Origin: CAMLJR01 sp964631955
Lineage (GTDB): Bacteria; Pseudomonadota; Gammaproteobacteria; Pseudomonadales; CAMLJR01
Reading direction: 5' to 3'
Length of the DNA stretch: 64,000 bases
NCBI GenBank assembly: GCA_964631955.1
Contig: CAZWBA010000006.1
Span: 62,001-126,000, forward strand
Shown here: one piece after another, positions 8,616-16,210 of the stretch
Numbering within the stretch: position 1 is the first letter of the stretch
Layout of the letters: each line of letters opens with the position of its first letter
Notes under the pieces: generated by a model
The model's input: only the letters and a program-made list of their open reading frames with translations
Databases searched by the model: none
What the model was told of the DNA's origin: nothing
Made by a program: the position numbers and the translations under genes

Positions 8616-9338
8616 TTACTTGGCAGCGCGCTTGCGCCCGATACCTGCCAGGCCGAGCAGACCCGAACCAAACAGCCAGGCAGCCGCAGGAACCGGTACT
8701 TCGGAGATTTCATTGCCAATGGTGAAGTTGATGACGGTATCCAGGTAAGCAGGAGCCACATCATCTTCGAAGCGGTACTCACCCGTTCCGCCCGTGGCGA
8801 GAGAACTGAAAACGAGACTGGTCAAAGTGAGCGGGCCGCCCGGAACGGGATCGCCAAATTCATCTTCCGAAGGATCCGGATAGGTTTGTGGCGGACGCAA
8901 TGCGAGTGGTGCCGGGGTGGAGCCCGTGCAGGAAGAGGTGGTGACATCTTCGCACACCAGCGAACCGCCCAGAACCGTAGCGCTGGTCATGTTGTAGGTG
9001 TTGCCGGAGAACGAACCGTTGAACTGCTGCGACCAGCCGACATATCCGTAGGAGCCGCTGGTGACATTGGTTTCAATATCGATAGGTCCCAGCACGATTT
9101 GACCAGTCACAGTATCCAGCGTGCCAGTGCCGACGACAGCCACTGCGGGAATATTATGAATGGGCGAGCCGAGAGGACCGAGAGCGCCAGTAGGATCGGG
9201 TGTGCCGTTAACCAGCGGCTTGGTCGATGTGTAGGCACCTACCTGGATGATGCTGTACGAAATTTCGAATTGTGCTGCGTTGGCTTGCGCTGCAACCAGC
9301 AAGGTTGCCGCCGCAGATGTCAAAAGAAGCTTTTTCAT
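8616..9338 (-). CDS. Secreted VPxPA-CTERM (PEP-CTERM class) protein
   Basis: 240 residues from ATG 9338 (GAGGAAATTCAC upstream decides the start). Signal peptide MKKLLLTSAAATLLVAAQANA; C-terminal sorting signal VPVPAAAWLFGSGLLGLAG followed by IGRKRAAK. Proteins with this tripartite tail are thought to be recognised and cleaved by an exosortase and placed at the cell surface or in the exopolysaccharide matrix (family knowledge). The mature part is rich in beta-prone Thr/Gly/Ser and Pro residues and has no enzymatic motif I recognise. Paralogue of the gene at 7788. No exosortase gene is in the window. Confidence 0.85.
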   Translation of the reverse strand: MKKLLLTSAAATLLVAAQANAAQFEISYSIIQVGAYTSTKPLVNGTPDPTGALGPLGSPIHNIPAVAVVGTGTLDTVTGQIVLGPIDIETNVTSGSYGYVGWSQQFNGSFSGNTYNMTSATVLGGSLVCEDVTTSSCTGSTPAPLALRPPQTYPDPSEDEFGDPVPGGPLTLTSLVFSSLATGGTGEYRFEDDVAPAYLDTVINFTIGNEISEVPVPAAAWLFGSGLLGLAGIGRKRAAK

Positions 9339-9380
9339 GTGAATTTCCTCAATGAAAAAAATTATGATTATTCTTGCCGA

Positions 9381-9404
9381 GGCGCCGTGCCGAAGCGCGG
9401 CGCC
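9381..9404. other. GC-rich stem-loop between VPxPA-CTERM genes
   Basis: Arms GGCGCCG (9381-9387) and CGGCGCC (9398-9404), ten-base loop. It lies between the stop of the upstream gene (9427) and the start of the next (9338). No T-run next to it; may modulate read-through or be part of the 5' leader. Confidence 0.5.
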
Positions 9405-9426
9405 GCCCTGCATCTAACAGATTTTA

Positions 9427-10020
9427 TTAACCGCGACGCTTGCGCGCTGCGCCAGCCAGACCGAGCAGGCCAGAACCGAACAGCCATGCTGCTGCAGGAA
9501 CCGGTACCGCAGGAGCAGCCTGGAGATCAGTAAAGACAAAGGTACGGTTCTGTACGCCGGCTTCATTGATGCGAAGGCTGCGACCTAACGGCCATAGAGT
9601 GCCGGTGGTAACTGCTGCGTTTGGATCGCGCCATTGCAGCGATGTGCCAGTCGCTCTGACTTCGCCAAGTGCTTGAGCGGCGCTGCCGCAGATCAGATTA
9701 GTGGCGGTACCGTCACACGAATGAGTGATGTGAGTGAACTGGAGATTTAACGTATCGATGGTGAAGGTCCGGTTGACAACCGCAGCGTCCGTCGTAGCGG
9801 GGGTGCCGAAGTTGATAACGAGATTTTCCGTGCCGGTAATGGTGAGGACGCTGGTGACATCATCGAAGGTACCCGAGCCCGAACCCGAGCTGCTGGTGGT
9901 ATCGCTGCTGCCGGTAACCGCAGGAATCCATGTGGAGTTAAATGTCCACAACGCGGAATGCGCAGATCCTGCAGCGAGTACGAGTGTTGAAGCTGCTACT
10001 AAAGCTTTTAAACCGTTCAT
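9427..10020 (-). CDS. Secreted VPxPA-CTERM (PEP-CTERM class) protein, unrelated mature domain
   Basis: 197 residues. ATG 10020 is preceded by GAGGATAAGAAA. Signal peptide MNGLKALVAASTLVLAAGSAHSA; C-terminus VPVPAAAWLFGSGLLGLAG then AARKRRG, nearly identical to the tail of the neighbour at 8616, although the mature regions (here TFNSTWIPAVTGSSDTTSSS and a beta-rich body) do not resemble each other. The sorting tail therefore appears to be a shared module. Two cysteines in the mature part (THSCDGTATNLICGS) might form a disulfide. First gene of a run of three on the minus strand with its own promoter region upstream. Confidence 0.85.
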   Translation of the reverse strand: MNGLKALVAASTLVLAAGSAHSALWTFNSTWIPAVTGSSDTTSSSGSGSGTFDDVTSVLTITGTENLVINFGTPATTDAAVVNRTFTIDTLNLQFTHITHSCDGTATNLICGSAAQALGEVRATGTSLQWRDPNAAVTTGTLWPLGRSLRINEAGVQNRTFVFTDLQAAPAVPVPAAAWLFGSGLLGLAGAARKRRG

Positions 10021-10542
10021 TTTCTTATCCTCTAAGGTTTGTTGATAATCCCCTCAAACAGAAAAAACCATAGGAGGGGCTGGCTCAACTCCGTTCGATA
10101 CTTCTTGCCATTTTTTATAACACCATGAAAAAAACCGGTACCGCATATGCCTGATGTATAAAGCATAAATATTATTTATTTCGCCGGCTTACATGGTCGG
10201 TTTATCGACAGAGCTGAACGCAGGAGGAAATTAATTTATTTATAAAAAATGTGTCAATCAAATAGGTGACGTTAATCTCTATCAATTTCTCATATATAAA
10301 ATTTAAATTTTGCCCGTAAAAATATATATAAGTTATAAAGCCCTTCCACCACATAAACTTAGCTCCCCCTCATTTTTCTCATGAAATATAAAAATACGGG
10401 AAACTTTTTGTTTTTTTAATGTTTATAAAATTTTATAAAACCAAAACTTTCATCGGATTATTTATCCGCGGAAAAGGTTGAGTGATAATCCTGCAGGAAA
10501 CACCCTTCCAGTAAATTATGAAATATAAAAACAGGGAGAATG
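10021..10542. other. AT-rich divergent promoter region
   Basis: About 520 bases between a minus-strand secreted-protein gene and a plus-strand methyltransferase gene, markedly AT-rich from 10120 to 10440. It contains a 14-base direct repeat ATGAAATATAAAAA at 10381-10394 and 10518-10531, the second copy just ahead of the methyltransferase ribosome site. No open frame here is convincing. Confidence 0.6.
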
Positions 10543-11502
10543 ATGTTGGGCGCACTCGATCCTGAAGACTGGAGCCATTACTGGAAAGGTTCGACGATAA
10601 CGACCTTCCAGGGACTGTTTGAAGACAATTACGCCAGGGAAATTCTGGAATTCTGGCAACGTAATATTCCCGGAGATCGCGAGCATGTTCTGGATATTGC
10701 CTGCGGCAATGGCGCGCTCTCATGGATAGCCAACGACATTTTGAATAAGGAGGAAAATCGAACCCGAATCACGGGCATCGATTTCGCGAATATCGATCCC
10801 TTCAGGCGGCTCAACCGAAACAAAAAAAATTATCCAAAGGTTTCTTTCATTGCCAACACGCCGATTGAAACCATGCCTTTCGAAAATCAATCGATCGACC
10901 TGATCATGAGTCAATACGGCGCGGAATATTCCGATCTCGATAAATCGGTTCCTGAAATGAGTCGCGTCCTGAAAAATGGAGGCAAGCTGTGTCTCATAAT
11001 GCACATTGAAAATTCGGTGCTGATTAAAACGGAAAGAGAAATGTTGCGAGTCTGCAGCAGCGTTCTCAATGAAGACAGATTGCACGACAAATATCTGGAG
11101 CTGGATCAGCTGTATCGGTCCACCGCCGATGATACGCATCCGGATATCGGGAAATTAAAAATAGAAATCCATCATCTGACTTATCACATACAAAGAAAAA
11201 TTGGCGTCTTCCGTCACAAGGCGGATCTCGATAACTATATCTACCGGATGGAAAAAGTATTTGCGGAAAATATTCCGCGGCGAAGCAGAAAAAGAGAGCA
11301 GACGATCCTGCTGGCTAAAAATGAATTGAGCACCTATACGAATCGGCTTGCCGATCTGATAGGCGCTGCCCGAACGCCCCGGGACATCGAGCACCTCGTC
11401 GATCTGCTGGCGCGCCACGGCCTGTCGGTGGTCGAAAAAGAGCCCGTATATATAGGCGGACAAGAGCTTTGCGGCCTGTCACTGGTGGCGGTGAAGCATT
11501 AA
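10543..11502 (+). CDS. Class I SAM-dependent methyltransferase
   Basis: 319 residues. SAM-binding motif I is visible as VLDIACGNGALSW (about 48-60), the acidic post-I motif as ITGIDFANID, and motif IV-like IDLIMSQYGAEY, then VLKNGGKLCLIMH, the usual strand after an UbiE/Methyltransf_11 core. The C-terminal ~130 residues are charged and helical and unlike a standard small methyltransferase, so they may determine substrate. Two ATGs stand in tandem (10540, 10543); GGGAGA at 10534-10539 fits the second. Placement beside sorting-signal proteins may be meaningful or chance. Substrate unknown. Confidence 0.82.
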   Translation: MLGALDPEDWSHYWKGSTITTFQGLFEDNYAREILEFWQRNIPGDREHVLDIACGNGALSWIANDILNKEENRTRITGIDFANIDPFRRLNRNKKNYPKVSFIANTPIETMPFENQSIDLIMSQYGAEYSDLDKSVPEMSRVLKNGGKLCLIMHIENSVLIKTEREMLRVCSSVLNEDRLHDKYLELDQLYRSTADDTHPDIGKLKIEIHHLTYHIQRKIGVFRHKADLDNYIYRMEKVFAENIPRRSRKREQTILLAKNELSTYTNRLADLIGAARTPRDIEHLVDLLARHGLSVVEKEPVYIGGQELCGLSLVAVKH

Positions 11503-11612
11503 TTCGATTTAACGTGACACCGTCCAGAAAGAACCATAGTTTTTGAAAAAAAAACGCCCGCAAAGATACTATGGCCGGCACGGATCATTTAATAGCCGAT
11601 TTGAGATAATTC

Positions 11613-12302
11613 ATGAACGCGAAAAGCAAGCTGACGACAGCCAAGAAAGAAATGCGACGCTGGGGCAATGGAATGCGGGCAGCTCCGGATTTTGCACGCG
11701 AACAAATTCTCAATGCCGCTCTCGACTGCTTCCAGAAACAGGGCCTCAATGAGACCGGCATGGCTGAAATCGCCCGTGAGGCCAAGGTGACCCGCGCGAC
11801 CATCTATCGCCACTTCCAGAATCGAAATGACGTTGTCCTGGGTGTGATATTGCGCGAGCTGAACGAGGTGCTCAATTCGATTCAGGACCACCTTCCGCAG
11901 GAATCTTCGTTTGCCGAATTCATCGTGGAAACACTGTCTGTCGCCGATGAAAAAATTCGCAGTTCGCCCATTTTCGAATTGATCGTGAGCGAATCTGCAA
12001 TGCTGTTGCAGCGCGTGCATGAATATGGCATCGACCTGCTTACCTTTAGCGCGCTGCATTTCCGGGCCCGGTTCGATGCGGCCAACGCGGCTGGCGAATT
12101 GCAGCCGGGGCTTGACTACAGTGAATTTGTGAAGTGGCTGTATCACGTGGGTGCGAGCTTTATATTGATCCCGTCAACCGCCCTGACTCACCCCAACCTG
12201 CAAAAGTCTTCGGAGATGAGGCAGATGCTATGGCGTTACCTCATTCCCGCCATTGTGCGGGCTGAAGCACTTCCGCCGGCGCAGACCGACAGTCGTTCCT
12301 AG
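11613..12302 (+). CDS. TetR/AcrR-family transcriptional regulator
   Basis: 229 residues. The helix-turn-helix lies at about 30-75: REQILNAALDCFQKQGLNET, MAEIAREAKVTRATIYRHFQ, then NRNDVVLGVILREL. The N-terminal ~25 residues are Lys/Arg-rich and precede the domain, so an internal ATG (MRAAPDFARE, 21 residues in) is a possible alternative start. The C-terminal part is typical of the family without a recognisable ligand pocket. It stands 110 bases after the methyltransferase on the same strand and may form a unit with it. Its stop codon falls in the first copy of a 15-bp tandem repeat. Confidence 0.88.
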   Translation: MNAKSKLTTAKKEMRRWGNGMRAAPDFAREQILNAALDCFQKQGLNETGMAEIAREAKVTRATIYRHFQNRNDVVLGVILRELNEVLNSIQDHLPQESSFAEFIVETLSVADEKIRSSPIFELIVSESAMLLQRVHEYGIDLLTFSALHFRARFDAANAAGELQPGLDYSEFVKWLYHVGASFILIPSTALTHPNLQKSSEMRQMLWRYLIPAIVRAEALPPAQTDSRS

Positions 12303-12355
12303 AGCAGTCATTCTAAAACAGCCGTTTCTAAAACAGCCATTTCTAAAACAGTCTC
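12296..12355. repeat. 15-bp tandem repeat, about four copies
   Basis: Three good copies of TTCTAAAACAGCCAT (12311-12325, 12326-12340, 12341-12355, last one diverged at its end) and a weaker one at 12296-12310 that includes the TetR stop codon. Period is exactly 15. Confidence 0.8.
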
Positions 12356-12511
12356 TCCCGAAAGAATCGTTATTTTTTGCCCTATATCCGCAAAATTTTC
12401 GCGCCTGCCCTCTCCTGTCACGCCTGCGCCTCCTTTATTTCGCGAGTTTGTGAGTGGAACGGTAAATGCACTTCTCCCTTTGCCAGTAAGGCTTGATAAG
12501 GAGGAGACACC

Positions 12512-12934
12512 ATGAGTTATCTGAATCGCGATACATACGGCATGTACCGACATTACGACAGCAAACGTGGACCCGGCCCCGCGCTGATGGGGGCGCATAC
12601 CCTGATCGGTGAAGATGTCGTCAATGCTCAAAATGAAAATCTGGGCGATATCAAGGAAATCATGCTGGATATGCAAACCGGAAAAGTGGCCTATGCGGTA
12701 CTTTCGTTCGGCGGCGTATTTGGCATCGGGGAAAAATTATTCGCCGTGCCGTGGGCGGCGCTGACGCTCGACACCGAGAATAAATGTTTCATTCTCAATG
12801 CGTCGAAAGAACAGCTCAAAAGCGCGCCCGGCTTCGACAAGGATGACTGGCCCGACATGAACGATGCCACCTGGGTAAGCAGCGTGAATACGTTCTATAA
12901 CGCTTCCACTCTATCGGGCGAAAGACGCCACTAA
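12512..12934 (+). CDS. PRC-barrel domain protein
   Basis: 140 residues; start fixed by GGAGGAGACACC in front of the ATG. The central part (LIGEDVVNAQNENLGDIKEI, then KVAYAVLSFGGVFGIGEKLF and AVPWAALTLD) is a PRC-barrel, a small beta-barrel found in photosynthetic reaction centre H subunits, RimM and many stress-induced bacterial proteins. The tail DDWPDMNDATW is common in the stress-associated subgroup. Soluble, no signal peptide. A strong terminator follows, so it is probably monocistronic. The nearness to a trehalose/glucan operon fits an osmotic or desiccation response, but that is inference. Confidence 0.85.
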   Translation: MSYLNRDTYGMYRHYDSKRGPGPALMGAHTLIGEDVVNAQNENLGDIKEIMLDMQTGKVAYAVLSFGGVFGIGEKLFAVPWAALTLDTENKCFILNASKEQLKSAPGFDKDDWPDMNDATWVSSVNTFYNASTLSGERRH

Positions 12935-12973
12935 AGCCGGCAAAGCTGCTTTAAATAAATCGGAAGCAGCGAT

Positions 12974-13010
12974 CGAGGCAGTGATTCCGCAACCACTGCC
13001 TCGTTTTTCT
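12974..13010 (+). terminator. Rho-independent terminator of PRC-barrel gene
   Basis: Stem CGAGGCAGTG (12974-12983) with CACTGCCTCG (12994-13003), ten-base loop, then TTTTTCTTTTTT. Forty bases past the stop codon. Confidence 0.85.
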
Positions 13011-13021
13011 TTTTTGCTGTT

Positions 13022-13483
13022 TCAATGTCTGGTCGCGTTGAATGATTCCTCGACGGCATTTTCCCGATCCTTCTCTTCCAGACCTGCAAAATCACCGCGC
13101 AATGCTTTCAGCGCGAAACGTTCGCGATTGATTTCATCGGCCGTACGAATTCCGAGGCGACGAAAAACCGGCAGCGGCGGACACCAGCCCTGCAACGCGT
13201 GCTGCAGCAGAAAACCCGCGACCCCCGCCGGTAACAAATACCATTTGGGATTCACCTTTTTGCCGAGAATGAGGCCGATGACGGACAGCGACGAAGCGCC
13301 CGTTTCAAGGCAGCGTTCGATATCCCATTCACGATCGAGATCGGCGAGTCTGCGGTCGATCGCCTCCGGACCACCGATTTGCGCTGCGCGAATGGACGCC
13401 TGCGTTTTCTGTTCGATTTTTTCGTTAACGGCCGAGGATGTGTTATGCAAAACACGCTCTGAAGTACGTATCGGAAATTCCAT
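13022..13483 (-). CDS. DUF2892/YgaP-type membrane protein
   Basis: 153 residues. The segment from about 60 to 105 (WDIERCLETGASSLSVIGLI ... WYLLPAGVAGFLLQHALQGW) contains two short hydrophobic stretches ending in CPPLPVFRRLGIRT, the signature 'G-W-C-P-x-L..LGI' ending of the DUF2892 / inner-membrane YgaP transmembrane domain. The N-terminal ~55 residues are soluble and charged. GTGGAGATAGAGCC precedes the ATG. Head-to-tail behind the 60-residue gene at 13513 with 29 bases between, so co-transcription is likely. Function unknown beyond membrane localisation. Confidence 0.75.
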   Translation of the reverse strand: MEFPIRTSERVLHNTSSAVNEKIEQKTQASIRAAQIGGPEAIDRRLADLDREWDIERCLETGASSLSVIGLILGKKVNPKWYLLPAGVAGFLLQHALQGWCPPLPVFRRLGIRTADEINRERFALKALRGDFAGLEEKDRENAVEESFNATRH

Positions 13484-13512
13484 GGCTCTATCTCCACTAT
13501 CGCATTTTAATT

Positions 13513-13695
13513 TTATCGCCCCCTGACCGGCGGTGTGGGATTGGGGCCTGCGCCTGGCGTTGACGCAGCACCCGGATGATGCGGAGGCTGACCGTCGAAG
13601 TCGAGCTCGTCGGGATTGCGCGGCTCCGGCGGCAATGCGGGCTTTTTCCAGTCCCGGCGGGCGCGACGCTTTTCAAATTCGTGTTTCGATTCCAT
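13513..13695 (-). CDS. Small proline-rich hypothetical protein
   Basis: 60 residues, start supported by AGGAG eight bases upstream of ATG 13695. The N-terminal third is highly charged (ESKHEFEKRRARRDWKKP), the rest is Pro/Gly-rich (LPPEPRNPDELDF, PPHHPGAAS, PNPTPPVRGR), predicted disordered. No family recognised. It precedes the DUF2892-like gene in the same orientation. Confidence 0.6.
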   Translation of the reverse strand: MESKHEFEKRRARRDWKKPALPPEPRNPDELDFDGQPPHHPGAASTPGAGPNPTPPVRGR

Positions 13696-13933
13696 AGCAG
13701 TACTCCTGATTCAATGAATTAAATTATTGCGGAAAAATTAATGCACAAAGAACGCCACCCGCAGCTCACGATTTTTTTAAAACCGTTTAAAGCAGTCGTT
13801 CAAACAACAGGATTTAAAAATTATTTTTATTTATTCGGTAATTTCCTAAAGGCGGAAACGCACGGATAATTTTCATTCTGGTATGCACATTGCGAGGGTC
13901 GGGAAATCGATTAAACACGTTAAGGTATTGAGC

Positions 13934-16210
13934 ATGGCTAACGTGCAGGATTCAATGCAGCCCCACTCTCAATCAAAAAATACGCAATCAAGAAATACGC
14001 AATCGAAAAGCAGGCCGCAACCGCCCGCCTTTGCTGAGAGGGAATCCGCCGCACTGCTTACAGCGCTGCATAATCCGCGTGTCGTTATTGAAAGTATTTC
14101 TCCATCGGTCGATGGTGGACACTATCCGGCCAGGGCGATTGTCGGTCAGCATATTTTCGTATCGGCCACCATTTTCATGGACGGCCACGATCAGATCGCA
14201 GCGCGTCTGCTCTGGCAGCCAGCCGTAAAGCAGAAAAAAAATTCCGGGAATTCGCAAACCGTACCGATGTATCTCACCGGCAACGATCGCTGGGAGGCAG
14301 GATTTACGCCCGTTTCCACAGGAATGCATGCCTTCGTCGTCGAAGCCTGGTTCGATCGCTGGGGCTCCTATCGCGAGGAACTTCGCAAAAAATCGGATGC
14401 GGGTGTCGCCACAGGTGTCGATATTCAGGAAGGAAGATTACTGGCAGCGGAAATCAGCGAGTTCGCCATTCAGAAAAAAGCACGGCATGCGCGCGCGCTG
14501 CATCAATTACAACGCCAGCTCGAATTTTCCAGCGACGCCGAAACCGTTCGGTTATTGCTTTCGAAAACTGTCGATACGCTCATGCACCTGTACGATGAAC
14601 GCCGCTTCCACCATCGCAGCGCGCCGCTATATATCGACGTGGAGCGTCGCGCGGCGGGATTTTCCAGCTGGTATGAATTGTTTCCGCGCTCGCAGCTGGC
14701 GCATGTCGATGGAGAAAATATTTCGGCATCCGGTGCGGAAAAATCAAGACATGGCACCTTCGACGATGTTATCGCGCGGCTGCCCGCAATCCATGCGATG
14801 GGCTTCGATGTGCTGTATTTTCCGCCCATTCATCCGATTGGGAAAAAGCATCGCAAGGGCCGCAATAACAGTCTGGTCGCAACGCCCGATGATCCAGGCA
14901 GCCCCTATGCCATCGGCGCAGCCGAAGGCGGTCACGATGCGGTTCATCCGGCGCTCGGCGGCATCGAGGCATTTCGTCGCCTGCGCGCTGCCGCCCATGA
15001 TTACGGCATTGAAATCGCGCTCGATTTCGCGGTGCAGTGCTCACCCGATCATCCGTGGCTGGAACAGCATCCCGAATGGTTTTCGTGGCGTCCCGACGGT
15101 TCCATTCGCTACGCGGAAAATCCGCCGAAGAAATACGAAGATATCGTCAATGTGAATTTTTACGCGGAAGACGCTCAACCGGCATTATGGATCGCATTGC
15201 GCGATGTGATTCTCGGCTGGGTCGACGAAGGCGTGAAGATTTTCCGCGTCGATAATCCGCACACCAAGCCGCTGCCCTTCTGGCAATGGTTGATCGCCGA
15301 TGTACGTGCACAGCATCCCGATGTGATTTTTTTATCGGAAGCGTTCACACGCCCCGCGATGATGTATGAACTGGCGAAAATCGGCTTCACGCAAAGCTAC
15401 ACCTATTTCACTTGGCGCAATCACAAACAGGAACTGACCGATTATCTGATCGAACTGACCACGACCGAACCGCGCGATTTTTTCCGTCCGCATTTCTTCG
15501 TCAATACGCCGGATATCAATCCATATTATCTGCAGAGTTCGGGGCGCGGCGGTTTTAAAATTCGCGCCGCGCTGGCGGCTACGCTATCCGGTCTGTGGGG
15601 AATGTACAGCGGCTTCGAGTTGTGCGAGTCCGAGCCTGTGCCGGGCAAGGAAGAATACTGGTATTCGGAAAAATACGAAATCAAACCGCGCGACTGGAAT
15701 ACACCCGGCAATATTATTCCGTTGATCAGCTGTCTGAATCGTATTCGCCACGATAATCCCGCATTGCAGACACATCTCGGCCTGCAGTTTCTCGCGAGCG
15801 GAAACGATCAGGTTCTGTATTTTCTGAAGGCGACGCACGATCGCAGCAATATCATTCTGGTGGCGATCAGTCTCGATCCGCATCACCCGCAGGAAGCGCA
15901 TCTCGAAGTTCCGCTGAAATTTCTCGCCGAGAGTCATCGTCGCGATACACACGGGCAATTAATCGCCGATCAGCCGCCGCTCGATGAATTAAATGTCGAA
16001 GAATTACTGCGCGGTCAGCATCTGGTTTGGCGCGGCGCCTGGCAACACTGGTATTTCGATCCTCATGAATTGCCGCTCGGTATTTGGCGGGTCACACTTC
16101 CAAACCGTCATTCCATTCAGCATGAAGATTCCAGCGATTATTTAGATACGAATAATGCCGCACACGCAGAATTCGATCTCGAACATGCGCCGCATGGAGG
16201 AAACGCATGA
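13934..16210 (+). CDS. glgE: Alpha-1,4-glucan:maltose-1-phosphate maltosyltransferase
   Basis: 758 residues from ATG 13934 (AAGG eight bases upstream); an in-frame ATG at 13883 is less likely. GlgE extends alpha-1,4-glucans with maltosyl units from maltose-1-phosphate in the cytoplasm. Seen: N-terminal beta-sandwich (PARAIVGQHIFVSATIF), then a GH13 barrel with GFDVLYFPPIHPIGKKHRKG, the nucleophile in KIFRVDNPHTKPLPFW (Asp440) and acid/base Glu469 in FLSEAFTRP, all typical of subfamily GH13_3. Residues 13-27 hold a 5-residue tandem repeat (QSKNT, QSRNT, QSKSR). Its stop overlaps the start of treS by four bases, indicating translational coupling. Confidence 0.95.
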   Translation: MANVQDSMQPHSQSKNTQSRNTQSKSRPQPPAFAERESAALLTALHNPRVVIESISPSVDGGHYPARAIVGQHIFVSATIFMDGHDQIAARLLWQPAVKQKKNSGNSQTVPMYLTGNDRWEAGFTPVSTGMHAFVVEAWFDRWGSYREELRKKSDAGVATGVDIQEGRLLAAEISEFAIQKKARHARALHQLQRQLEFSSDAETVRLLLSKTVDTLMHLYDERRFHHRSAPLYIDVERRAAGFSSWYELFPRSQLAHVDGENISASGAEKSRHGTFDDVIARLPAIHAMGFDVLYFPPIHPIGKKHRKGRNNSLVATPDDPGSPYAIGAAEGGHDAVHPALGGIEAFRRLRAAAHDYGIEIALDFAVQCSPDHPWLEQHPEWFSWRPDGSIRYAENPPKKYEDIVNVNFYAEDAQPALWIALRDVILGWVDEGVKIFRVDNPHTKPLPFWQWLIADVRAQHPDVIFLSEAFTRPAMMYELAKIGFTQSYTYFTWRNHKQELTDYLIELTTTEPRDFFRPHFFVNTPDINPYYLQSSGRGGFKIRAALAATLSGLWGMYSGFELCESEPVPGKEEYWYSEKYEIKPRDWNTPGNIIPLISCLNRIRHDNPALQTHLGLQFLASGNDQVLYFLKATHDRSNIILVAISLDPHHPQEAHLEVPLKFLAESHRRDTHGQLIADQPPLDELNVEELLRGQHLVWRGAWQHWYFDPHELPLGIWRVTLPNRHSIQHEDSSDYLDTNNAAHAEFDLEHAPHGGNA
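13970..14014 (+). repeat. 15-bp tandem repeat inside glgE
   Basis: Three copies with period 15 (13970-13984, 13985-13999, 14000-14014), consensus CAATCAAGAAATACG, encoding QSKNT-QSRNT-QSKSR in the flexible N-terminus. Confidence 0.75.
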
